Assembly (NCBI GenBank): GCA_945859605.1
Contig: OX243819.1
Coordinates: 1,195,861-1,259,860, forward strand
From: Lumbricus rubellus
Taxonomy: Eukaryota > Annelida > Clitellata > Crassiclitellata > Lumbricidae
Length of the DNA: 64,000 nucleotides
Reading direction: 5' to 3'
Below the pieces are notes generated by a model. That model was not told the DNA's origin and did no database searches. It saw nothing but the letters and a program-made list of their open reading frames with translations. The position numbers and the translations under genes are program-made. This document shows, in pieces, positions 23,493 to 35,449 of the stretch. The number at the start of each line of letters is the position of its first letter. Positions within the stretch are counted from its first letter, which is position 1.

Positions 23493-23608
23493 TTACCTCC
23501 TTCCTTTCTATTGAAGAGAGCTAATTAATCTTAAAAATTAGCGAACGTACAATGCTTAAAATAATCACACAATTTTTATACTAAAATGCATCACAAAATA
23601 ATCTTATA

Positions 23609-24168
23609 CTACAACCTCGATAAGCAGTCTGCTACTACATTCAGCTTTCCCTTCTTATAGTTCAACAGAATGTCAAAATTTTGCAATGATAAAGACCATC
23701 TGACTAACTTAGCAGACTTCGACATTGACTCAGTCAAATAAACCAAAGGATTGTGGTCAGTGAACACATTAATCTTGGAACCAATAATAATTTCTTTCGA
23801 TTTGTTTAAAGCCCATATGATTGCATAGGCTTCCTTCTCAATCGTCGCCCATCTCCTCTGGGTATCTGTCAGCTTCTGACTGATAAATGAAACGGGACGT
23901 TCTATCCCCTCCTCGTCCACTTGTGACAGCACAGCCCCCACAGCAAAGTCACTGCTATCACAATACAAATTAAATGGTTTGCCAACCTCAAACATGTATA
24001 AAATCACATTTGATAAAACAATTTCTTTACGAGAATCAAAAGATTTCTGGTGGTCCTCAGTCCAAACAATGTTCTCAGGTGTCTGCTTGCCAGTTAAATC
24101 TGTCAATGGTTTAGCAATTTCAGCAAAATTACAAATAAATTGTCTGTAGAAACCAAAAAATCCTAATA
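23609..24168 (-). CDS. RNase H part of the gypsy pol (downstream of an insertion)
   Basis: The open frame carries the RT-thumb/RNase H region: LGFFGFYRQFICNFAEIAKP, LYCDSSDFAVGAVLSQ, WATIEKEAYAI and FTDHNPLVYL, ending in a stop at 23609. It is the continuation of the large pol frame, separated from it by the 801-bp DNA transposon at 24169. The insert plus its duplicated TA is 803 bp, and subtracting 803 puts the two parts in the same frame. Confidence 0.92.
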
Positions 24169-24969
24169 GGGGAGAGCGGGGCATAACGGGATACTTAAGG
24201 CATTTTGAAGTTTTCATCATATAATTAATAAGAAATCAGGACTTTTTTGTACTCACATTATGCAGGCATATATAACGTACAACATGGAATAGAATAATCT
24301 ACTTAAGCATCAACCACATAGAAGATACAAATTTTTTACCAACAGGTTTCAAAATCCCGTTATGCCACACCACCCGGGGTACAATAAGATTCCTATCCCA
24401 TTATGCCCCATAATATGCAATATTCTATGATTTCCAAAAAGTGCCACATATTTTTTATTGTTGCTCGTTTTATAATCTAAACAATGATCGAGACGTGAGG
24501 GGGTAATTAGAACCCATTAAATATGACAATATAAAAGATATGGGGAAAAATTGCTTTCGCACCACAGAAAGAGGCATAATGGGATGCAGATATCCCATTT
24601 TGCCCCAATTTGCAAAAAAAATTTAACCCGCCATTTTGAAAAAATACCGAACTTCTACAAATTTTCATATGGGAATATGTGACTTTATGCATAACCCTAC
24701 ACATGGATGGTATAAGTTAAATTTCATATAGCTCCGCTGTTTTTAGACAATTTTTTGGATAACGACGTACCTTAGATGGGAGAGCGTGAAATTCAACTTT
24801 TCATCATAAAAACCGCAAGACGCTTCAAAATCGTAAATGCCTTTGTCCTTCACCTTCAAATATGCTTTACTTCAGATTGGAATTTTTTTCGTATTTTAAA
24901 AGTAAGTAAGATGGACAATAATGAGGTTTCCCGTTATACCCCGGTATCCCATTATGCCCCGCTCTCCCC
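24169..24969. mobile_element. 801-bp TA-target MITE inside the gypsy pol
   Basis: Terminal inverted repeats of 26 bp (GGGGAGAGCGGGGCATAA then C or T, then GGGATAC) with one mismatch, and TA at 24167-24168 and 24970-24971. The interior repeats the word ATCCCATTATGCCCC or its variants several times. Non-coding. The TA target suggests mobilisation by a Tc1/mariner-like transposase, which is an inference. Confidence 0.9.
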
Positions 24970-27900
24970 TACTTGCTTCACTTGCTTCTTCGTCTCAGGG
25001 TTCTTCAAATTAATCAAACTGTCAATCCTATCTGGATTCATCATCTTCTTCCCTGATCCTATCACCTCACTCTTACCAAACACACATTTCTTCAAGTTCA
25101 AGGTTACATTATGCAGTCTTATTTGTTTCAAGAACAATTCTAAATGTTTCAAACGAATGTTCCAATCATCAGAATGTACTGCAATGTCATCAACATAGGG
25201 TTCAGTAAATGCATTAATCGGTTGCAAAATCATGTTTATTGCTTTTACAAAAGTCCGTCCAGAGTTAATCATGCCAAAAGGGACACGTGTAAATTCGTAC
25301 AGTCCATTATGGGTAACAAATGCAGTTTTCCATTGGTCGGATTTCTTCACAGGACAAGTCCAGTAAGCACTGCGACAGTCCAAGACGGAAATGAACTTGG
25401 ATTTCCCGATTTCGCTCAGCACATCGTTGACGATCGGCATGGGATATCGACAATTTTCAGTATATGAATTCACGTACCTGTAGTCGCACGCGAATCTCAA
25501 GGATCCGTCCTTCTTCTTGACGATGACCAGCGGACTTGCCATTCTGCTCGACGACGGTTGAATGATGTTCGCTTTCAGCATCTCTTGTATTTGTTTGTCC
25601 ACTTCTGCGCGGTATATCAGCGGTATCCGATATGCCATGAACTCTTTCTTTCGAAAGTCCGGTTTCAGCACCACTTCGTGTTCTACCAATGTACATAATC
25701 CAGGTTTGTCCGAAAATCTGTCTGCATAACGGTTCAGTACGACCAGTAGCTGTTTCTGTTGCTCGCTCGTAAGATGTCCGATCTGTTCATAGTCCAATTG
25801 CAGCGATTTCTGTTTCGTCTCTACATGATCTTCTTTCAATGGTAGCTCTACCACTGAGCCGAATTCGTCGTCCTCTTCCACGATGAGACCACACGATAAT
25901 GTTCTTGCGATGAACTTCCTCATTTTGTCGGCATGGACGATTCGTCGGCCGTTTTCATTCATGTCCACTAGGTACGAATACTTAGATCTTCTTTGTAGCA
26001 CTGTACATGGACCATGCCATCGTGAGATCAATTTATTGGTTGACGTTGGATACAGGACGATGACGTTTTCTCCTGGTTCGAATTCTTTATCTTTGGCCCT
26101 CTTGTTGTATTGACTGGCGTATTGTTTTTGCTTTTCCTCTGCACAATTCTCAGCGAATGTCAGAGCTTTCTCCATGTCCGCTCTTAAGTTCTTCAGGTAC
26201 TTTGCTGGTTGTACTCCAATGTTTGGCGGTAGATTTATTTCTTTGGTCCAGCTTTCCTTTAAGATAGTTAATGGTCCTCTTGGCATTTTTCCATACACTA
26301 CCAAATATGGTGCCACTCCTGTCGTTGCGTGTGGAACTTCTCTCAATGCCCATTCGGTAAACGGAATGATTTTATGCCACTGTCTCGGATTTTCCACAAT
26401 GACATGATGTACCATCTTCTTGAATGTCTGATTCCATCTCTCAACTAATCCTGCAGCCTCAGGATGCCCTGGCGAATCAAATCTAGGACAGCATCCCATC
26501 AATTTCAAACATTCCCTCGTTAGACTGGCTGTAAAATTTGTGCCTCTGTCGCTGGTGATCACAGATGGCACCCCCACGTCAATGAATAGCTTCATCAAAG
26601 CTTCGCACACAGCCTTAGCAGTCAATGACTTCAGCAAAAAGATTGTCGGCCATCTCGTACATGAATCCACTATGCACAAGCAATACTTATGCCCTGCTGC
26701 TGACTTCGGTTCTACTGGACCTACCACGTCCATTGTCATCCGTCGGAATGGAACATCTTCCCTTGGAATTGGTGTAATCGGCACTCGATTCATCACCAAA
26801 CTTCGTGCCTTCAGCTGACACTTCTCACAGGACTTACAAAATTTCACCACGTCTCGACGCATCTTTGGCCAGACAAAGGACAACTTGATTCTCTCTCGTG
26901 TCTTCTCTTCTCCCAAGTGTCCGCCAAATACTGACTCGTGCGCTAATTCCATTACTTGAATTCTTCTCTCTTTTGGTAACACCAACTGGTACACTAGCTG
27001 ATCCAGCATTTGATGCTTCTTATACATCAACCTATTCACCACGCTAAACTCTGACCCTTTGTCTTCAGCGATCCTCCACCACGATTTCAGTGACTCGTCG
27101 TTTCTCTGCTGCTCCTCGAATTTCTTCGCATCTTCCAGCTGTCTTTCATCATTCGCATTCTCTGTGAACAAGTCCCTCATACTCGTCTCCAGTTCATCAT
27201 CGCTTTCGGAATCTTCACTATCATTTCGTTCACATGCATCCATCTCTTCTTCAGTTTCATTGTTTCCAGATGTTGTTCCTTCGTTGTCTTGAATGCTGTG
27301 TTCATCTTCGCTGTCCGTATCCTCTTCTTGCGAACTTTCGTTTATCGTTTCATCTTCTCCTCCTTCGACTTCTGCTCTCCGACTTTGTGCTCTTGTGGTC
27401 ACATTCGCTCGCAGTTCCCCTTGCAATACACTCACTGGTGGAATCTCTCTCAGTTCTGCAATTATCTCTGGATGTAGCAAGAACTTTTCCTTGGTTTTTT
27501 TGCACAGATCCGCTGAAATGCTGGCACACACTAAAGTTAAATATGGCGCGATATTTACTGTCTTGTCCTCTGTAGCTGCTCCTTCGTTACGACCGCTCAT
27601 CCGCACCTCAATTTTCACCAACTTAGCTGGAATCGGCTCTCCAGCTACACATTGCAAATGAACTCTGCCGATTTCTTCTACTGTCGTTCCTTTCAGTAGT
27701 TCCTCGTTGATTACTGGTATCTCAGTCCCCGAGTCAATCAACGCTTCGACTTGCACTGGCTGACCATCAGTCCCACGTATCTCCACGTTTACATGCTGCA
27801 ATGTTATCTTCTTTATGCGTTGGCACTCCTCTTTACTTTTTGTTTCTCGACAAATTTCTGCAATGGGAGTAGTCTTCATCGCTTCTTTCTGTATGGCAAA

Positions 27901-28896
27901 CTGAAGCGCACACTTCATCACCGACTTCACTTCTGTTTCACGATCGTCCGGTTCTTCAAACTGGTCTGGTGCATTCATTACTTGTATCTGGTTTACTCGA
28001 AGATTTTCTGCACTTCTGCTAAAGTTCTTCCTCAGATTTGCTGCTCCTGGTGCTTGGCAATGTTTTATTAGGTGTTTGTCAGACTGACAATTGTGGCAAC
28101 GTTTCTTTATAAAACTTCTTTGCTCATTGCTCTCCCACTTGTTGTACGGCGTGTATGATGCATTACCTTCTGTTGGGCGTCCCGGCGGCGGAGTTCGATT
28201 GTAGGCTTGTCTGTCCCACGTTGACTGTTTCTGTTCTTGCCAATACTGCTTTCCAGAATAATTATCTTTCTTTGCATCATTACTCTTGGCTTGGCTTCCG
28301 GTGTCTTTGTTATCCTTGTTCCACTTGGTTTGCTTTGGACTACTACTCCAGGTTTCATATTTCGGTTTGTCTTGAAACATCACACCAATCCGATTGTTTA
28401 CATGTATGTCTGCGAGGTCTGCAACGTTACTGGCTTCTAAACATTCTGTACCCTCTTTTGCTAAGACAAACTGTAATGGACCCGGCGGTAAACATTCTTT
28501 CAGTTTATCTGCCACTAGCAGATCAAACAGCTTCTCGTAGTCTTTGCCAACCCATCTACTACGGACATAATAATTCAGCAAATTCTTCAACCTAGCCGTA
28601 AACATCGTATATGTTTCTTCCACAGTTTTCTTGGCATCTGCAAATCTTGACCTGTATTCACGAGCCCTTAACTTGAATTCTTTCAATAAATGCTCTTTCA
28701 CCACATCGTACTGGTCTAGATCATCAAAAGATACACGGTTCAATACAGTTCGCGCTTTCGGTGTCATAAGTGGCAACAACAATTTCACCCAGTATTGTTT
28801 TTCCACAGCAAAACTATTGAATGCACTTTCAACTGTTTCAAAATATAATGGCACTTCCATCATACCATACGGCATCTCAGGTAGCACATGCTTCAT
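24970..28896 (-). CDS. Gmr1-like gypsy Gag-CA/NC, protease, integrase and reverse transcriptase
   Basis: Numbering from the Met at 28896: capsid-like region 1-180; CCHC knuckle CHNCQSDKHLIKHC at 267-280; protease ALIDSGTEIPV with Asp388; acidic linker about 500-590; integrase HHCC zinc site about 650-690 and DDE core (Asp723 in MDVVGPV, then TSDRGTNF, then PEAAGLVERW); then reverse transcriptase with YVDD (Asp1236). Integrase precedes RT, the order of the Gmr1 group and not of ordinary gypsy elements. The frame continues upstream of 28896 without a stop to 29011, so the true product is longer than this start suggests. It is broken at 24969 by a MITE. Confidence 0.93.
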
Positions 28897-29010
28897 GGCA
28901 TCACCTATCTTCTTAATCTTTGATACCAGTGTCTCACTTTCTCTTAGTCTATTTCGTTCTGACTCATCACGACGTTTCCTGTCGTCTTCGTCTTTCTTCG
29001 TCAGTCGAAT

Positions 29011-29751
29011 CTAATCTTCTACCCTACGCAGTTCTTCTTGTTCTATCTTCTGTTGCATCAGTTCTAGCTGCTTCCTGCGTTCTTCCTTTTCGATAGCCAT
29101 TTCTCTGAGTTGTGCCTCCTTGATAGCAAGTTTCTTTTGTTCAAACTGCATCTGCTCTTCTCTTTCTCTTTCTGCTTTTTCCAAATTATCTTTCTCGCGT
29201 TGAAATTCTTCCTGACGAATTTCTTCCGCTCTCTCCAGTTCTTGTAAACGCATCTTTTCTTTTTCTTCCTCGCGAGCCTTTTTGTCCTCAATCTGCTGTT
29301 TTCGTATTTCTTCATCACTTTTTCTTGCTTTTTCATACTCTATCATCAACTCCGTCCTTCGTCGTTCAGCTTCGTCACAATCTATCCTCATTTGTTCTAA
29401 CTGAATCTGGAACTGCTGCTTCTGTAGGTCTAATTCCTGTTGTCGCAGCCTATCTGCTTTTTCTGCTCTTTCTGCTCGTTGTTCCTCCCTCATCATCATG
29501 AATTGCATCAACGCCTCGATGGACATCGGTGCCTGAGGTTTCTCCACTGGCTTCTTTTCAGCACCACCAACAGCACCTTCCTCCTCCGCTTCTTTCTTTG
29601 ACCAAACCTCAGCCAAAGTTCTCATCAACTCTTCCCTCGACATCTGTCCGACCTCTTCTGCATCAAGACCTGCTTCGACTAATAATTTTACTATTCTCTC
29701 CGAAGACATCTTTTTAATAGCCGCTTGCTTTTGCTCCGTGAGTTTCTCCAT
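29011..29751 (-). CDS. Gag-like N-terminal coiled-coil protein of the gypsy element
   Basis: 246 residues: a short helical head (IVKLLVEAGLDAEEVGQMS) then a very long charged heptad region rich in Glu, Gln, Arg and Lys up to RRVED. The TAG stop at 29011-29013 lies in the same frame as the following pol frame (distance 114 nt to the Met at 28896). So Gag and Pol form one frame with one amber codon: either programmed readthrough or a single nonsense mutation. Confidence 0.85.
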   Translation of the reverse strand: MEKLTEQKQAAIKKMSSERIVKLLVEAGLDAEEVGQMSREELMRTLAEVWSKKEAEEEGAVGGAEKKPVEKPQAPMSIEALMQFMMMREEQRAERAEKADRLRQQELDLQKQQFQIQLEQMRIDCDEAERRRTELMIEYEKARKSDEEIRKQQIEDKKAREEEKEKMRLQELERAEEIRQEEFQREKDNLEKAEREREEQMQFEQKKLAIKEAQLREMAIEKEERRKQLELMQQKIEQEELRRVED

Positions 29752-29965
29752 CTTACTTCTTTACTTCAATTCTTATTGCACACTTCAATAGATAAGCAAG
29801 TTTTTCTACCTTGTAGTCGTTGTGTTGTCGTTTCTCACTGTCGTACGGTTGCTCGATGATCATTGACCAGTCGTCGTCTGATCGAAATTCCTCTCCGAAT
29901 GCACAGCTGAGTATCCCTCCGTTCGTAACTTGGCACGTAGACCCGCCGTTCGTAACTAGGATCGT

Positions 29966-30036
29966 TCTCCTGCAACTTGGATCGTTATCGCACAACTTGG
30001 ATCGTTATCGCACAACTTGGATCGTTATCCCACCGC
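29966..30036 (-). repeat. Leader tandem repeats and primer-binding site candidate
   Basis: Three copies of a unit of about 22 bp containing CAACTTGGATCGTTATC lie between the 5' LTR and the gag start. Directly next to the LTR (30030-30048, minus strand) TTTGGTGTCGTAGCGGTGGG is a primer-binding-site candidate, since it holds the TGG complementary to a tRNA CCA end. Confidence 0.6.
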
Positions 30037-30048
30037 TACGACACCAAA

Positions 30049-30534
30049 TGTCACTTCTCTTCGGAAACTTCTTCGTTAAGTTCTTGGTAGCCTAGGCCTA
30101 TCCTTAAAATAACTGTTTCTTTAACTATGGCTAGGTAAAAGAATCTACAGTCTTTTCTGTTTAATACCAACAACAACGTCGTGTTTAATCGTATTATTAA
30201 TCAACTCCAAAATCCGGTATAAAGTAACGAACAGCAACAACAACAACAACTACACTTGCGTTATCATAACAACTAACTTCATCAGTCTACTCATAACTCA
30301 ACTCTCCAACAACTACTACTGCCTATCTCAACAGCTCTCAACGCGCAACTCCTTCCCTTCCACTTCTCCTTCATCCTTCTTTCTATCTCTTCCACGTGCG
30401 CTTACCGTACACTCGTCGCGCCGTCACGCACCGTCAGACACCTGTCTAGACAATCGCGCCAATTTGCACACCCGGCTGTCTGGGTCGCCCGCTATCGTAC
30501 GACAATCGCTGTACACTGATTAAACCAGCTCACA
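30049..30534 (-). repeat. 5' LTR of the gypsy-type element
   Basis: 486-bp partner of 22997-23492. On the minus strand it starts TGTGAGCTGG and ends GAAGTGACA. The whole element is 22997-30534, about 7.5 kb, or about 6.7 kb without the MITE. Confidence 0.95.
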
Positions 30535-30773
30535 GTATGTATGTGTGTGTATGTACGTATATATGTATGTATGTATGTGTGTATCTGTGTCACAGTGTGT
30601 GTATGTATGTATGTATGTATGTATGTATGTATGTATGTATGTATGTATGTATGTATGTATGTATGTATGTATGCATGCATGTATGTATGTATGTATGTAT
30701 GTATGTATGTATGTATGTATGTATGTATGTATGTATGTATGTATGTATGTATGTATGTATGCAAGTGTGTATT
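30535..30773. repeat. (TATG)n microsatellite
   Basis: Nearly pure TATG repeat. It ends in GTA followed by CAGGGTGGGTAAAAGAG, which looks like another TA-inserted terminal repeat similar in style to the Tc1-like end at 21874; no right partner was found. Confidence 0.93.
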
Positions 30774-32124
30774 GTACAGGGTGGGTAAAAGAGAGTGATA
30801 CTACGAGTGTTTGCAAATACCTCAACCAAAAGTTGGAATTTGTTTATCGCATTTTACAGGCTTAAAGGCAACCAACGACCCCAGACCCAGCAGGGTTTGT
30901 GTGTTGAATAGCATACATTTACCGGGAACGCCGGGCGGCCCGGTAGCCTGAGGGCTAGTTAGGGGCGAAACACTCAAATTTTTTGGGCGACGCTCGGTAC
31001 ACCGACGGTGAGAGTTGGAAAGGGTGGTGACTCCGGCACGAGGGAGTGAAGACGGGTAAGGACGGGGTACGACGAGTAGACGAAAACCCCGTTTATCCCA
31101 GATAACGCCTGGTATCCCATTAATTTAGTGGACATTACATACAAGGTGTAAGCTAATTCTATAATGTTGATGAAGTTATTCTCATTATGCCATCTGCGGG
31201 AGGATTTATGCTGGTATGGGTACGGCCCCACCCCAACCGACCCCCTCTCCTCAGGGCCGTCTTATGGTAGGCCTTAGGCACTTTTGCATATTAATCTATT
31301 CGTAGACCCTTATTGCCTATCCAACTCAACTCTGTATTAATTCAACTTGAAACACATTTAGGCTACATTATTTCTTAAATTATGCTGAACCATGTTTTGT
31401 GAACGCACTCAGTTTTGATTTTAAATCTCAACCTACTTTTTAAAATATTTATTTTCGATATCCGCGAAATGTAATATTTCCGGTTTTCGATTTTCGACTT
31501 TCGGTTAGCGGCGCTTTTATTTCGGTCAAAATGAGAAATCGCTATCCATTTTTAAATTTTAAATAATTGTTAAATTATTAATAAAAATTTCTTTAAAAAA
31601 CATATCTGATGGTTATAAGAGGAAACAAAAGTCTGGATTTGAGAAACGAAAGAAAAAGGAACAGAGAGATGAAGCACTAAAAAGATCATAGGTGCGTTAA
31701 ACAAATAAGTTTACAAATAGCCTGCAAATTGCAACAAAGACATGCCAGTGACGTACATCACTCGCCTCTTGTATCACAACCCATCTCTCAGTACCGGAAA
31801 TAATCCCGACTGACATTGGCCATCCAGAACAAAGTGAAATAGGCCTAGGTGATATAAATGAACAGATATGCCACGGTAGCATCGGTAGTGCTATGCTGCC
31901 TATGCAGCAGTCTGATGATAGTAGGCCCTACTCGTCCGAGTCGTCCGAAACCATTGGGTACAGTTACTGTAAAAGAACAAGAAGATGTGAAAATTAACAA
32001 TAACAATAAATTTAAATCCCGTGACTCAACTCAATGGGAGATAAATGCTGCATTTATTTTTTTAAGATGAGATGGCACGACGAAAAGGAAAATGAAAAGC
32101 TAGTGAAAGCTAATGAAAAGTTAC
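30774..32124. other. Intron, no gene seen
   Basis: Contains a single transposon-like end at 30776 and a GGGCGGCCCGG GC-rich stretch near 30930. CAGGGCCGTCTTATGG at about 31254 resembles a hAT end without partner. No supported frame. Confidence 0.5.
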
Positions 32125-32327
32125 TTCTACGGTTTGATCGTCGTCTCCATCGTTGAACGGGTACAAGGTGAGGTTTACGTAAGTGAAGACGACAGTGATA
32201 ACACATCCACTGCAAGCGCTAATGTAGATCGTGGTGACGTCGCATGGTATACCAGCTTTGGTCGAGAAAGCGACAAAACCCGCCGTGTCCCGATAGACAT
32301 GCGTACACTGATCGGATGTCAAATGAC
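32125..32327 (-). CDS. Exon 9: MAM-like piece
   Basis: 203 bp, acceptor TTTTTTAG, donor GAA/GTAACT. It enters in phase 1 and leaves in phase 0, fitting exon 10. Reads GHLTSDQCTHVYRDTAGFVA, later CDVTTIYISACSGCVITVVF. Four cysteines close together are not typical of MAM, so the domain is uncertain. Confidence 0.5.
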
Positions 32328-33003
32328 CTAAAAAATTTGATTCAGAATATATATATAATAGCAAGATTTTTTAACGTGCAGTTCTGCACAAAATGTGGGA
32401 AGGCTATCCCATCTGTCGGTTGATTAACCTGACGACACCGAACCCCAATTATAGGCTACGCAAGTTTACATGCACACTTTCAATTAAACTGTTGGCTACA
32501 TTAGCCTACTCGCAATTTTACATGCAAATTTAATAGTTAGGGTTAGGATTTCCGGTTAGGGTTAAAGTTAGTGTAAGAGCTAGGGTTAGGGTTAGGATTG
32601 AATTAAGCTGGTGCTGGAAGCGAAGTGTCAACGTGTGCCATAAACTCACAGGATGGGCTATAAACAGTGGATGCAAAATGCTGACAACAAAAAGCAGTGC
32701 TGTGAAAACTGTGCAGGAATGGTTAAGACAAGACAGTCGAAAAGACGTCAATCTTGTTCGGTCAATGATCACGGACCGTAATATTAGCCTATTCATGGAT
32801 ATAATTGAATTCAAACGAAGCAGATAATTTTTATGTTATGTGCCGAACAGCTTAAGATTTATAAAATCCACACGATCGGCGAAAATTCAGCTCTCTCAAA
32901 TAGGCCTAGCTGAATTTTGATTCATTCGGAGCAGTGCTTGAAATAATTAATTGCATTTATCATTAACAACTTTAGTCGCCTACGTGTGCTAAGTGACACC
33001 AAC
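32328..33003. other. Intron with telomere-like repeat
   Basis: At 32530-32602 degenerate GTTAGG units (GTTAGGGTTAGG appears) form a short interstitial telomere-like array. No gene. Confidence 0.7.
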
Positions 33004-33111
33004 TTGATTGATTTTTAAAATAGAAGTAAAGTTCCAAGTTGGATGAAGTTGAAACCATCGAGTATCCGCAGGAATCGCTTCCCACAAACGTGCAGTTGAC
33101 AGACGTCGTTC
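33004..33111 (-). CDS. Exon 8: MAM N-terminal piece
   Basis: Acceptor TATTCTAG; donor chosen as TCAA/GTTGGT because it alone gives phase 1 (108 bp). Reads TSVNCTFVGSDSCGYSMVST, a MAM opening. The donor is weak, so the 3' border is tentative. Confidence 0.6.
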
Positions 33112-33218
33112 CTAGAATAGAGAGGAGATGTAATTACAAAGTGATTCATTGCATTCTCTAAATAGGACCAGCTCTGAATTTCGCATAGGCTTACGGTGCT
33201 TACCTGTACAAAACAGCG

Positions 33219-33841
33219 TAGCGTGGCAACTCTTCATAAACATCGTATGTCCATAAAAGTTAATTCTGAGATAAACACAAAAAACTGTTTATTTTTTAAA
33301 TTTATTAATACATATGCAAAATATTACATAGCATCATTCAGAAACATATCAGAAGTCTAAATTAAAACTGTAAATTAAGTAATTCACATCACACTGTGAA
33401 TTATATCTGTGAATTATATCAAATTTTGGTTTATACGATATTTTCCCGGACATTTATGCATTTTACTAGCTAGTGCAAAATTATCGTATAGTTCATTCCC
33501 AAAAGTTTTACTAAATTAGTTGCTCAAAGTAAGTGTTTAGTGTCAGTAACACAGGGGTATGTCATTATTTCACTAGGCTAGCTTTTAATTGTTAAAAAAT
33601 TGCGCGTGTTAGCCGTTCGATTGGTCTCAGAAATCATGACTATTTGGATGTACGATATTTTGCAAGGCACAATCCGAGCCTTGCTGCCTTGGGCTGATAG
33701 GATAATTTGCGTCATGTGATATAACTCTGGATATAGGGTGTTTTGCTGGACATGAAGGATGTTTTAACACGTCGAATGACACTAACAGTCTAAAATAGGC
33801 CAACAGTGGATATACGATGTTTATGAAGAGTTGCCACGGTA
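33219..33841. mobile_element. Foldback element with 35-bp terminal repeats (623 bp)
   Basis: The left end runs TA, G or C, CGTGGCAACTCTTCAT and on through AAACATCGTAT to TCCA; the right end is its reverse complement with two or three mismatches. The interior is AT-rich and non-coding. I see no clear target duplication, so the superfamily is open. Confidence 0.82.
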
Positions 33842-34370
33842 GGCTACATGTCTCTTCAAAATCACATTCACGATGTTTCACCTTATAGCCATAAATTCAA
33901 TAGCCTATTTACGATAAACATGATTGTGACAGGTTAGACATTATAGATCAACGTGTCTCAACCGATCTGAACTTACTGTAGTCTGCATGAAATTTTCTGA
34001 ACCCCCAGAAAAATCCTGCCACGCAAAAGTTATACCTCGTATTTTCCAACTAACAGTTATTCTGATGATTTAAGGCCAACAAAAGATGAAACGATGATCT
34101 CAAATTCCGAGCATCGCAATCAATACTGCAGGCTACTAGGCTGCTACTACTACTCGCACTACTTCTGCTGCTACTGCTACTACTGCTAATTTGTCCATGT
34201 AGCCTATATGACTACCCTGCAGCTCACAAAAGTCGTCGGGTCCTGGCCATTTCAAGTTCAACATTCAGGAAGAAAATGTTCAGACTCTCTAAAATAGCAA
34301 GTTAAATTTTTACGCTTGTAGGCCTACCGTAAGTAAATCAACGAAACTTGAATAACATTCGCATAAATAC
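33842..34370. other. Intron with CTR trinucleotide tract
   Basis: A CTGCTACTACTGCTA-type trinucleotide tract at about 34138-34190; otherwise nothing supported. Confidence 0.6.
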
Positions 34371-34754
34371 CATTCTTGCTGGTTGTAGTTGGTCTAGAGT
34401 CAGTCAAACATGGCTCATTTGAAGAAAACTGGATGCTATCGATGGCCATATACGACATGAGTGGATTTCCTATCGTGCCTTGGAATGCTAGATAGTACGA
34501 ATCGGACGGAAGACAGACGACTGCTTGTTGCCATGAAGCCACTGCACTCACGGTGTTTTCGAACTGTAATTCATCGTAAAGTCCTAACTTTGAAACCTGG
34601 AACAGCTGAAGCACTGACCCTCCGTCAGATTGCTTATGGAACATGTAGTAAGAGAACTGCAGTTGGGTTGACTGAGAGACGGTGATAAGCGGAGAGACCA
34701 ACGTCATCCTGTCACCCACTTGACCAACGCGCGAGTTGAGACTCGTGTAACAAC
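34371..34754 (-). CDS. Exon 7: MAM C-terminal half
   Basis: 384 bp, acceptor GGCGGTAG, donor AATG/GTATTT, phase 1/1. Reads GDRMTLVSPLITVSQSTQLQ then FSYYMFHK, AVASWQQAVVCLPSDSYYLA and MAIDSIQFSSNEPC. 'A-IDSI...C' is the standard MAM ending. Strong call. Confidence 0.9.
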
Positions 34755-35210
34755 CTACCGCCGTCGCGGAAAACACAGCTTAATAGTCCAAGTTGTTATC
34801 ATAAGCCTAATTATAATGGTTAACCTGTATTTAAAAAATATATTACCTTAAGCTGGTTTGGATGTCATTCCCACTTAATGCGGCGTAAAAGTAGTTCTTT
34901 TTCGTTTCAAATAAAACTGCACCGAATACGGGAATTGCCACCACGTCCGTCTCAAGTGTAAAACAATTAGTATCAATCGATCTCAATTGCAATTAATTCC
35001 ACACAATGAATCTACATTCGGTGCCCACTGTCCAATCTGTTTGTTCAGTTTGAATTAATGTTAAATTGCAGTAAACATCATGTAAACCGCAAACAATTAT
35101 AGGCATCCAGGTTAAATCATTGAATCATTTGTTGAAGGCTGGCCATGACGATCGCTAGAGTTCAACGAACTGACAGCACAAGGTGACAAGGTGAGGTTAA
35201 ATCAACGAAC

Positions 35211-35369
35211 CGTTTAGAGATCCACTGGCATCTGTAATTGGTCCCTGGAAGCTGATATCATCCGTGTCACTGGCTTTTCTACGGCTCCACGACAGAGAAC
35301 TTAGATCACGGGTTGCATAGCCGCACACGTAAGAGTCTTCAAAGCCACAGCTGATACTTTTCTTCTTCA
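35211..35369 (-). CDS. Exon 6: MAM N-terminal piece
   Basis: 159 bp, acceptor GATTTCAG, donor AACG/GTTCGT, phase 1/1. Reads ISCGFEDSYVCGYATRDLSS then LSWSRR: the classic C-x-FE-x-x-x-CGY...W opening. Pairs with exon 7 to form a complete MAM domain. Confidence 0.88.
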
Positions 35370-35449
35370 CTGAAATCAATTTGAATTCAAGAATAATTTT
35401 TGTTCACATGAGACTAATTTTACCATGCATATGCGACTCTGCACGTGTG

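Noticed and set aside
25144..29014. Many plus-strand frames opposite the gypsy pol and gag
   Set aside because: They are antisense shadows of a strongly supported minus-strand coding region.
32530..32602. True telomere
   Set aside because: Only a short degenerate GTTAGG array with normal sequence on both sides.
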